NCBI GenBank assembly: GCA_003224515.1
Contig: QHZC01000288.1
Location: 1-18,692, forward strand
DNA: 18,692 nucleotides
Origin: Acidobacteriota bacterium
GTDB taxonomy: Bacteria; Acidobacteriota; Terriglobia; Acidiferrales; UBA7541
Direction: 5' to 3'
A model generated the notes under the pieces. It was not told the DNA's origin. It saw only the letters and a program-made list of their open reading frames with translations, and searched no databases. Both the position numbers and the translations under genes were made by a program. Shown here piece by piece: positions 8,025 to 14,409 of the stretch; the first letter of the stretch is position 1, and each line of letters opens with the position of its first letter.

Positions 8025-9602
8025 ATGATCCCGAACCACCCAGACGCGAATCCGACTGCGGCGCCCTGCGTGATGGTTATTTTCGGCGCAAGTGGCGACC
8101 TGACGAAACGCAAGTTGCTTCCGGCACTTTGCAATCTCGCTCAGGACAATCTTCTTCCGAAACAATTCGCCATTGTTGGCTTCGCGACCAACGACTACAC
8201 CACGGAGAGCTTTCGGAAGATGCTGGGCGAAGAGATCCCCAAATACGCTCCCGCACCAGTCGACCTGAAGTTCTGGGACGGGATCGCCGAGCGAATCTAT
8301 TACGTACGGGGCGATTTTCAGGACACGGACGCCTACAAGCGGCTAAAAGAGCAAATTGAACAGGCTGACAAGCTTCATAACGCGCTCGGAAACAGATTCT
8401 TCTATTTGGCGGTCGCACCGCGATTCTTCTCTCTGATCGTCAAGAAGCTGGGCGAATGCGGCCTGACGAAGGAAGAAAGCGACCGCTGGGCGCGGGTGAT
8501 CGTCGAAAAGCCATTTGGCCATGACCTGGAATCGGCGAAGCAGCTCAACCAGGACTTGAAGCAGGTTCTGACGGAAAGGCAGATCTACCGCATCGACCAC
8601 TATCTCGGCAAAGAGACCGTCCAAAACGTGATGGTCTTTCGCTTTTCGAACAATATCATCGAGCCGTTGTGGAACCGAAACTACGTGGACCACGTGCAGA
8701 TCACCGCGGCGGAAACCGTCGGCGTGGAGCATCGCGGCGGTTTCTATGAGACCGCAGGCGCCTTGCGCGACATGGTGCCGAACCACTTGTTCCAACTCTT
8801 AACCATGACCGCCATGGAACCGCCCATTTCCTTCGATGCCGATCAAGTCCGCAATAAACAAGCCGAAGTCCTGCACGCCATCCAGCCGCTCAACCCCGAA
8901 GATGTTCTGAAAAACATGGTCCGCGGCCAGTACGGCGCCGGCACGGTAGACGGCCAGCGCGTCCGAGGCTACCGCAGCGAGCCGGACGTGGCACCGGATT
9001 CGAATACGGAAACGTTTGTCGCCCTAAAATTGCAGATCGACAACTGGCGCTGGGCGAGTGTGCCGTTCTATCTGCGCACGGGAAAGCGGCTCGCGCAACG
9101 CACAACGGAGATCGTGATCCAGTTCCGCAGGACTCCCTTCGTCTTGTTCCGCAACACCACGGTAAAAAATCTAGAAACCAACCGCCTGGTCATCCATATT
9201 CAGCCCGAGGAAGGCATTTCCCTGAGCTTCGGCGCAAAGGTTCCGGGCTCGGTCATGAAGCTCGGCCTGGTGAATATGGATTTCGATTACTGTACCTATT
9301 TCGGACTGGAGCACAGCACCGGCTACGAGCGGCTGCTGCGCGATTGCATGGCGGGCGATGCCACGCTCTTCCAGCGGTCGGACATGGTCGAAGCCGGATG
9401 GAATGTGATTCAGCCCATTCTGGACGTCTGGCACGCTTTGCCCGCCCGCGGTTTCCCGAACTATGCGGCAGGCTCGTGGGGGCCTATCGAGGCTGACGAT
9501 TTGCTGGAACGCGACGGGCGCTCGTGGCGGCGCATCGGGGAAGAAGAAATTGACAAGCGCGGCCGGATCGCCGCTCCCGATAAAGCCGGAATCATCACCT
9601 GA
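8025..9602 (+). CDS. zwf: Glucose-6-phosphate 1-dehydrogenase
   Basis: Catalyses the entry step of the oxidative pentose phosphate pathway, glucose 6-phosphate to 6-phosphogluconolactone. Its 525 residues are normal for the family. The nucleotide-binding fingerprint is FGASGDLTKRKLLPAL (20-35). EKPFGHD (161-167) and the active-site signature RIDHYLGKE (189-197) are present, followed by VEHRGGFYETAGALRDMVPNH, which holds the conserved glycines and the region of the catalytic base. The C-terminus with AGSWGPIEADDLL and RDGRSWR is typical. The ATG has only a weak upstream AGAAG-like SD. The gene lies between gnd and pgl, the next two steps of the same pathway, and no opcA-like subunit is seen. 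Confidence 0.97.
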   Translation: MIPNHPDANPTAAPCVMVIFGASGDLTKRKLLPALCNLAQDNLLPKQFAIVGFATNDYTTESFRKMLGEEIPKYAPAPVDLKFWDGIAERIYYVRGDFQDTDAYKRLKEQIEQADKLHNALGNRFFYLAVAPRFFSLIVKKLGECGLTKEESDRWARVIVEKPFGHDLESAKQLNQDLKQVLTERQIYRIDHYLGKETVQNVMVFRFSNNIIEPLWNRNYVDHVQITAAETVGVEHRGGFYETAGALRDMVPNHLFQLLTMTAMEPPISFDADQVRNKQAEVLHAIQPLNPEDVLKNMVRGQYGAGTVDGQRVRGYRSEPDVAPDSNTETFVALKLQIDNWRWASVPFYLRTGKRLAQRTTEIVIQFRRTPFVLFRNTTVKNLETNRLVIHIQPEEGISLSFGAKVPGSVMKLGLVNMDFDYCTYFGLEHSTGYERLLRDCMAGDATLFQRSDMVEAGWNVIQPILDVWHALPARGFPNYAAGSWGPIEADDLLERDGRSWRRIGEEEIDKRGRIAAPDKAGIIT

Positions 9603-9613
9603 GAGGAGCGCGA

Positions 9614-10372
9614 GTGGGTGGTGAGATTCGAATCCTGGCAGATGGCGCGGCCATTGCCAAGCGCGCAGCGCAGGAGTTCGTTCAAGCCGCGGCATCAGCG
9701 GTACGCGAGAAAGGCTCGTTCAACGCCGTGCTGGCAGGGGGATCGACCCCGAAAGCGCTCTACCGCCTCCTGGTGAACGATCCGACGCTGCGCTCGCAAG
9801 TTCCTTGGGATAAAATACATCTGTTTTTCGGCGACGAGCGCCATGTCGCGCCGGACCATGCGGACAGCAATTTTCGCATGGCGACGGAAGCTATGATTTC
9901 AAAGGCGCCGATCAAACCGGAGCAGGTCACACGAATCAAGGGCGAATATCCGGACGCGGAACAGGCCGCGCTAGAATACGAAAAGGCTGTGAAAGAATAT
10001 TTCAAGCTGAAGGATGGAGAGTATCCGCGATTTGATCTGGTATTGGCAGGGATGGGCAACGAAGGGCACACGCTCTCGCTTTTCCCAGGAACCAAAGCGT
10101 TGCATGCGGACAGGCGCATCGCCGTGAGAAACTGGGTGGGCAAGTTGTACGCGGAACGCATCACTCTCACCGCGCCGGTCGCCTGCAATGCCGCGCAAAT
10201 CGTCTTCATGGTGACAGGCGCGGACAAAGCACGGGCACTGAAAGCCGTACTGGAAGGTCCGTTTGAGCCGGAACAATTGCCCGCGCAACTTCTCCAGCCG
10301 AAGAATGGAAGATTGCTTTGGCTGGTGGACACTGCCGCCGGGGGCATGCTTTCGATAGGAATTCGAGAATAG
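9614..10372 (+). CDS. pgl: 6-phosphogluconolactonase (DevB/SOL family)
   Basis: Hydrolyses 6-phosphogluconolactone, the product of the gene just upstream. The 252 residues are the usual length. Motifs in order: VLAGGSTPKALYRLL (39-53), IHLFFGDERHVAPDHADSNF (68-87), DLVLAGMGNEGHTLSLFPGT (141-160) and ITLTAPVACNAAQIVFMVTG. The widely seen GMGxDGHTASLFPG motif here reads NEGHTLS, so Glu150 replaces the common Asp. This is conservative and probably harmless. It starts at GTG with AGGAG at 9604-9608, five bases ahead. Only 11 bases separate it from the zwf stop. Confidence 0.94.
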   Translation: MGGEIRILADGAAIAKRAAQEFVQAAASAVREKGSFNAVLAGGSTPKALYRLLVNDPTLRSQVPWDKIHLFFGDERHVAPDHADSNFRMATEAMISKAPIKPEQVTRIKGEYPDAEQAALEYEKAVKEYFKLKDGEYPRFDLVLAGMGNEGHTLSLFPGTKALHADRRIAVRNWVGKLYAERITLTAPVACNAAQIVFMVTGADKARALKAVLEGPFEPEQLPAQLLQPKNGRLLWLVDTAAGGMLSIGIRE

Positions 10373-10400
10373 TTGACTGCTTAAGGGTCACACCTATAAC
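10373..10400 (+). promoter_or_regulatory. Near-consensus sigma-70-like promoter just before the aldolase gene
   Basis: TTGACT (10373-10378) and TATAAC (10395-10400) each match five of six consensus bases, with a 16-base spacer. It starts right at the end of pgl. A transcript from it would begin near 10407, after the AGGAG at 10402-10406 and only a few bases before the ATG at 10413, so its message would be nearly leaderless. The odd geometry lowers confidence that it is used. Confidence 0.4.
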
Positions 10401-10412
10401 GAGGAGAAAGAA

Positions 10413-11492
10413 ATGGCAACCAGCACGATCCAGGGACAAATTGAAACCTATCTTGGCGCAAGGGCGGAATCCCTGTTGGGATTCAAGTCGCCGAGAATCG
10501 CCAAGGAGCGCTTGCATCTTCCCGGCCCGGACTTTGTCGACCGCATCTACGCCTCTACCGATCGTAGCCTTCGCGTGCTCGCAAATCTGCAGCGCATGTT
10601 CGGCCACGGCCGGTTGAGCGGCACGGGCTATCTCTCGATCCTCCCCGTCGATCAAGGCATCGAGCACTCCGGTGGCGCGAGCTTCGCGAAAAATCCTGAT
10701 TACTTCGACGGCGGGAACATCGTGAAGCTGGCCATGGAAGGCGGCTGCAACGCCGTTGCTTCCACATTCGGCGTGCTTGGCTCCGTCGCACGCAAGTACG
10801 CCCACAAAATCCCGTTTATCGTAAAGATCAATCACAATGAGCTGCTGACTTTCCCGAACAAGGCCGATCAAATCTTGTTCGGCACCGTGCAGCAAGCATA
10901 CGCCCTTGGTGCTTCCGCGGTTGGCGCCACGATTTATTTCGGCTCCGACCAGAGCGGCCGCCAGATCGTGGAAATCAGCCAGGCCTTCGCAAAGGCCCAC
11001 GAGCTCGGCATGGCCACCGTCCTTTGGTGCTATCTCCGCAACAACGCTTTCAAGAAGGACAAGGACTATCACGTCTCCGCCGACCTCACCGGGCAGGCCA
11101 ACCATCTCGGCGTGACCATCGAAGCCGACATCATCAAGCAGAAACTCCCGGAAAATAACGGCGGCTACCAGGCCCTCAACATCGGCGATTCCAGCTACGG
11201 CAAGTTTGACAAGCGCATCTACACGGACCTCTGCAGCGATCACCCCATCGACTTGACCCGCTACCAGGTAGCCAACTGCTATATGGGCCGCACGGGCTTG
11301 ATCAACAGCGGCGGCGCGTCGGGCGCAAACGACTTCGAAGAAGCCGTCGCCACTGCGGTCATCAACAAGCGCGCCGGCGGCACCGGCCTCATCTCCGGCC
11401 GCAAAGCCTTCCAACGACCCATGAAAGAAGGCGTTCAACTCCTCAACGCCATCCAGGACGTGTACCTCAGCCCCGAAGTCACCATCGCCTAG
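10413..11492 (+). CDS. fbaB: Fructose-bisphosphate aldolase, class I (DhnA/FbaB type)
   Basis: Cleaves fructose 1,6-bisphosphate to two triose phosphates through a Schiff base and needs no metal. The 359 residues resemble E. coli FbaB over the whole length as I recall it: LPGPDFVDRIYAS (36-48), GTGYLSILPVDQGIEHSGGA (70-89), PFIVKINHNELL (134-145), ATVLWCYLRNNAFKKD (201-216), YHVSADLTGQANHLG (219-233) and ADIIKQKLPENNGGY (238-252). Lys242 is placed as the Schiff-base lysine. YMGRTGLINSGGASG and a C-terminus with QDVYLSPEVTIA close it. AGGAG lies six bases before the ATG. Being last in the run, it links pentose phosphate products with lower glycolysis. Confidence 0.96.
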   Translation: MATSTIQGQIETYLGARAESLLGFKSPRIAKERLHLPGPDFVDRIYASTDRSLRVLANLQRMFGHGRLSGTGYLSILPVDQGIEHSGGASFAKNPDYFDGGNIVKLAMEGGCNAVASTFGVLGSVARKYAHKIPFIVKINHNELLTFPNKADQILFGTVQQAYALGASAVGATIYFGSDQSGRQIVEISQAFAKAHELGMATVLWCYLRNNAFKKDKDYHVSADLTGQANHLGVTIEADIIKQKLPENNGGYQALNIGDSSYGKFDKRIYTDLCSDHPIDLTRYQVANCYMGRTGLINSGGASGANDFEEAVATAVINKRAGGTGLISGRKAFQRPMKEGVQLLNAIQDVYLSPEVTIA

Positions 11493-11521
11493 CGCCTGGG
11501 CTTTGCCCCAATAGGGAGGCG
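11493..11521. other. Nested inverted repeat directly after the aldolase stop
   Basis: CGCCT (11493-11497) pairs with AGGCG (11517-11521), and inside it GGGC (11498-11501) pairs with GCCC (11505-11508) around TTT. It could fold in the transcript end of the carbon operon. No T-tract follows, so a classic intrinsic terminator is not supported. It may instead act as a 3' stabilising or Rho-related structure. Confidence 0.3.
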
Positions 11522-11573
11522 ATGTATCGTGCCGCTAGGCCCGTTCTTGGTTTCCCAGGGCCGTGGCGCTTCG

Positions 11574-11620
11574 CCGAACTTCACACGCAAAAAGCCATGC
11601 CGGCCTTATGCGAAGTTCGG
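11574..11620. repeat. 9-bp inverted repeat between convergent genes
   Basis: CCGAACTTC (11574-11582) and GAAGTTCGG (11612-11620) are exact reverse complements with a 29-base loop. It sits in the gap between the aldolase gene and the convergent secreted-protein gene. A second pair, GCAGCGG (11682-11688) with CCGCTGC (11708-11714), lies nearby. Possible bidirectional transcript-end structures, with no T-run at either side. Confidence 0.35.
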
Positions 11621-11753
11621 AAACAATGTAGTTTGCGATTCAAGGCCATAGGCTCGTAAGAAACGAGGACCTTTGAAAGGGGCAGCGGCAGATCGCAAGG
11701 AGTTGAACCGCTGCATGCACATCTCTGCGACCGGAGCAGATCCTTGGAAGGCT

Positions 11754-13448
11754 CTAACGCTTCGCGATGTCTTCCGCCATTTCGTTCAGCAATTCGGCCA
11801 GCATTTGAATTGCGGGGAGCGCGGCATCCCGGTTCTTTCCGTGCTTTCCGGATGTTGCCTTGGCGCTCTTGGTCGTGGCCGTGGGCCAGTGTTGAGAAAT
11901 CGCAACGCCTTGCTCAGAGTACGCAGTGGCATACAGGACATTTGACTGCAGGTTGTGGGGCACTTTTTCGGTCAAAACGGTGGTGACCGTGGTCGTCGCT
12001 GTTCGGTCAAAGCTGTAGTGCCACGTTGAGCCGTAGCTCGTCGTGAAAGTTCCAACTCCAGAAAGTTGCGACATGTCGGTCGAAGCAGATATCTTTGTCA
12101 GCGGGTCGATTCCGGAACCGGCCGGCGCGGGCGTGTAAAAAACAACCAAGTAATTTTGCGCTCCAGGCATGGGCGAGTCTGAGAAGCACATTCCGGGAAA
12201 CCTCTTCTGGTTCTTTTCGTACCAGTTCGTTGCCCACTCCGGAATGGCCAAAAATAGTCTCTCTTTATCCAGACTTCCTAACGACACGTTTTTCGTGCAC
12301 CCCGCTCGTTGTCCATCATTGAAGCCATCTTCCTGGGCGCTACCGTAAGAAACAACCTCTGGCGCGCGATTCGTCTGCAACGATGACGTCTCTGGCGCGA
12401 CAAACACTCCTAGCGACATGGTTTTCTGTGGCTCACTAGCTGCGACATCTTCTGCCGCCGGAGCTGCCACGGGACTCGCCTCGGGCTTCACTTGAGACGG
12501 CGGTGCTCCTGCTGCCGATGCAAATACTTCCATCTTGCCATCTGACTGAGCCTCCGGGGTTGTGACCGGTGTGGCCACAACCGCTGGCAAATTTGTTTCG
12601 GCTTTCTCCGCGGGCGCTGGCGTTTGCGGCGCTGCAAAAACTTCAGTCTTCGCTGCGGGCTGAGGCTCGGTGGGTGTTACCGAGGCTGGGGTAATTGGGG
12701 TTTCTTCCGGCGTCACCTCGGACGTCGGCGTTTGTGCCGCCGTCAAGGGGTTAGCCTTCTGGCTCGGCTGAAGCAGCGTAGTCGTTGCCGTTTCTGGCGC
12801 AGTAGTCGTCGGTGCCGCCGCGAGTTCCACTTCACTGGGTGGTTTCTTTTGCTCTACTATGTCTTGGGGCCCCGCTGCTGCTTGGGCCTGCGAATTTTTT
12901 TGATATGCTCGCGCAATTTCTCCCAGGCTAGTTGCAGGTTTCATTTTAAACCGTGCAGACTGCGGCGTTACATTCGCCCCTGACTCGGTTTCGGGCTCAG
13001 TATCTGTTCGAGGTGCCGCCACTTTCTCTGCCGCGTTTGCTTGTGCTTTCAATTTGGACCGCAGCATTTCCGGCTCGATAATACCCAGGAGGGCCATGCG
13101 GTTTTCAGTTTCTGCCGTTTTTCCGAGAGCCGGCGCAGCTGGCCGTATCACCCCTGTCGGCTTTTCTTCCGCTTTCACCTTAGATCGCAGCGTTTCCGGC
13201 TCGATAATACCCAGGAGGGCCATGCGGTTCTCAGTCTCTGCGGTTTTTCCGGAAACTGGTGAAGAAACTGACGAATTTGCTTTGGGTTTTACTACCCTGC
13301 AAACCATTCCATCGACAAGTGCTTCGTCCGGCCCGACATTGTTACCCGCGGCCTCAAGAGTCCGGCAGTCGGAGAATTGTGTATTCTGCGCATAAGCCAA
13401 GGAGGGAATCAGCGCCGCAAAAACAACTGCCAAGGGTGTGTATTTCAT
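11754..13448 (-). CDS. Secreted repeat-containing protein of unknown function
   Basis: I do not recognise a named family. The 564 residues begin with a signal peptide (MKYTPLAVVFAALIPSLAYA, likely cut after Ala20). A short region with two Cys (28 and 50) follows. Then come two near-identical 27-residue copies at 67-93 and 109-135, sharing KTAETENRMALLGIIEPE. A Pro/Ala/Thr/Glu-rich linker (about 142-360) contains the small repeats KTEVFA, KMEVFA and LGVFV. The last 200 residues look like a folded domain with Cys384 and Cys421, AIPEWATNWYEKNQKRFPG, NYLVVFYTPAPAG and many Thr. The ATG at 13448 has AGGAG seven bases before it. The frame is open further upstream, but that would bury the signal peptide. 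An envelope or secreted role is inferred. Function unknown. Confidence 0.8.
   Translation of the reverse strand: MKYTPLAVVFAALIPSLAYAQNTQFSDCRTLEAAGNNVGPDEALVDGMVCRVVKPKANSSVSSPVSGKTAETENRMALLGIIEPETLRSKVKAEEKPTGVIRPAAPALGKTAETENRMALLGIIEPEMLRSKLKAQANAAEKVAAPRTDTEPETESGANVTPQSARFKMKPATSLGEIARAYQKNSQAQAAAGPQDIVEQKKPPSEVELAAAPTTTAPETATTTLLQPSQKANPLTAAQTPTSEVTPEETPITPASVTPTEPQPAAKTEVFAAPQTPAPAEKAETNLPAVVATPVTTPEAQSDGKMEVFASAAGAPPSQVKPEASPVAAPAAEDVAASEPQKTMSLGVFVAPETSSLQTNRAPEVVSYGSAQEDGFNDGQRAGCTKNVSLGSLDKERLFLAIPEWATNWYEKNQKRFPGMCFSDSPMPGAQNYLVVFYTPAPAGSGIDPLTKISASTDMSQLSGVGTFTTSYGSTWHYSFDRTATTTVTTVLTEKVPHNLQSNVLYATAYSEQGVAISQHWPTATTKSAKATSGKHGKNRDAALPAIQMLAELLNEMAEDIAKR
13044..13124 (-). repeat. 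Second copy of the 81-base coding repeat in the secreted-protein gene
   Basis: Encodes residues 109-135 of the secreted protein and differs from the first copy (13170-13250) at a few bases, with amino-acid changes Thr/Met and Val/Leu near its end. The two copies are in frame with a 126-base period, consistent with a local tandem duplication of a 42-codon unit whose outer part has since diverged. Confidence 0.7.
13170..13250 (-). repeat. First copy of the 81-base coding repeat in the secreted-protein gene
   Basis: Encodes residues 67-93 of the secreted protein. Both copies share a long identical core around TCGATAATACCCAGGAGGGC (+ strand reading). The following 15 residues (EEKPTGVIRPAAPAL) are not conserved in the material after the second copy. 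Confidence 0.7.
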
Positions 13449-13494
13449 CGCGATTCTCCTCATCAGAGCATAGCCTGCGGCGGCGTCCCCGGGT

Positions 13495-13508
13495 CGGTCA
13501 ATTGACCG
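13495..13508. promoter_or_regulatory. Perfect 14-bp palindrome upstream of the secreted-protein gene
   Basis: CGGTCAATTGACCG reads the same on both strands. It lies 47 bases before the ATG at 13448, a position fitting an operator for a dimeric repressor or activator. Each half contains TTGACC, which could also serve as a -35 box, but no good -10 box lies at normal spacing on the - strand. The next flanking pair does not extend the symmetry. Confidence 0.4.
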
Positions 13509-13628
13509 CAGATGCCGAAGGATAACTGGCCATTCGGACAGGGTCCCCTTGCGCCCTGCGGGGCCGGCCGGGGCCCGGCTCAACCGGTGGGAGTGTGGAA
13601 GTCCTGGTCAATGCCGCTATCTATTCCT

Positions 13629-13681
13629 GAACGGGGCGGCGGGTGCTCTTCCCTGGAGCAAGGCAATTCGAACGGGGCGGC
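13629..13681. repeat. 12-bp direct repeat GAACGGGGCGGC
   Basis: Exact copies at 13629-13640 and 13670-13681, 41 bases apart start to start, about four helical turns. They lie between the sigma factor stop and the secreted-protein promoter region. They could be paired binding sites or chance in GC-rich DNA. Confidence 0.35.
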
Positions 13682-13776
13682 AGTCAGGAGAGATACGGAG
13701 AAGGGGGGCGCCGTTGTGGAAAAGAGTTAGAGCGATTCACATCTTCGGAAGGACAAGGAGCGCCGGCCTCATTCCT

Positions 13777-14409
13777 TCAGCGGCTTGATGGATGGAGCGG
13801 CGTCCATCCCGTGAGGCCGAGTTGTCGGTCTTTCCACAATAGTTCACGGAGACGCCGGCGAGCTTTGTGCAATTGCGATTTTGAAGTGCCCAGCGAGCAA
13901 CCTAGGATTTTGGCGATCTCGCGGTGCGCGTAGCCTTGGACGTCATAAAGGACAAACATCGCTTTGAACCTGGGGGGCAACTGATCGACAGCCTTCTGGA
14001 GAGTGGTGCGATCGATGTAGCCTTCCAGGTGCAGGTCTGGCCCACCCAGCTCTCTTGGTGAGGCGCCGGTTGTCTCCCCAGCTTCTCCGATTTCATCGAG
14101 GGACGTTTTCGCGAACGTCTTTCTGCGCAGGCGCATGAGCACTATATTCATGCTCACACGATACAGCCATGTGGAAAACGCGGAGCCACCTCGAAACGAG
14201 TGAATCTTGCGGAAGACATGCAAGAAAATCTCCTGCGTTAAATCTTCGGCTTCGGCCGTGTTTTTCAACATGCGCGCACACAGGGCAAATACTCGCGCAC
14301 AGTGCGATCGGTACAGGCATTCAAATGCAGCGCCGTCGCCCCGTTGCGCTAATCGAATGGTTTCGGCCTCGGGAAATTCGCGAGCCTCAGGCGGTCTCAG
14401 TTCTCTCAC
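13777..14409 (-). CDS. ECF-type RNA polymerase sigma factor
   Basis: A sigma-70 family factor of the extracytoplasmic function group, 210 residues from the preferred start. Region 2 covers about 29-96, with AEAEDLTQEIFLHVFRKIHS and FRGGSAFSTWLYRVSMN, the core-binding and -10 recognition parts. Region 4 covers about 137-191, with LQKAVDQLPPRFKAMFVLYD and GYAHREIAKILGCSLGTSKS, the helix-turn-helix for the -35 element. The GTG at 14409 has a strong AGGAAGGA just upstream. A TTG at 14445 in the same frame would add 12 residues. ECF factors are normally held by a nearby anti-sigma factor. None is visible on either side here. The next gene in the same direction is the secreted protein. Confidence 0.9.
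   Translation of the reverse strand: MRELRPPEAREFPEAETIRLAQRGDGAAFECLYRSHCARVFALCARMLKNTAEAEDLTQEIFLHVFRKIHSFRGGSAFSTWLYRVSMNIVLMRLRRKTFAKTSLDEIGEAGETTGASPRELGGPDLHLEGYIDRTTLQKAVDQLPPRFKAMFVLYDVQGYAHREIAKILGCSLGTSKSQLHKARRRLRELLWKDRQLGLTGWTPLHPSSR

Larger units (their letters stand above)
13449..13776. other. Intergenic region between the ECF sigma gene and the secreted-protein gene
   Basis: 328 bases without a convincing gene on either strand, and no zinc-finger anti-sigma coding sequence. It holds a 14-bp palindrome (13495-13508), a GC-rich near-palindromic block GCCGGG-G-CCCGGC (13567-13579) and two copies of GAACGGGGCGGC (13629-13640, 13670-13681). It is the probable leader and control region of the leftward secreted-protein gene. 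Confidence 0.55.

Noticed and set aside
11673..11945. Open frame of 90 codons on the + strand after the aldolase
   Set aside because: It runs antisense into the 3' end of the secreted-protein gene, has a TTG start, and its composition and sequence match no family.
13449..13583. Upstream extension of the secreted protein to 13583
   Set aside because: It would place 45 residues before an obvious signal peptide and would cover the SD AGGAG that precedes the ATG at 13448.
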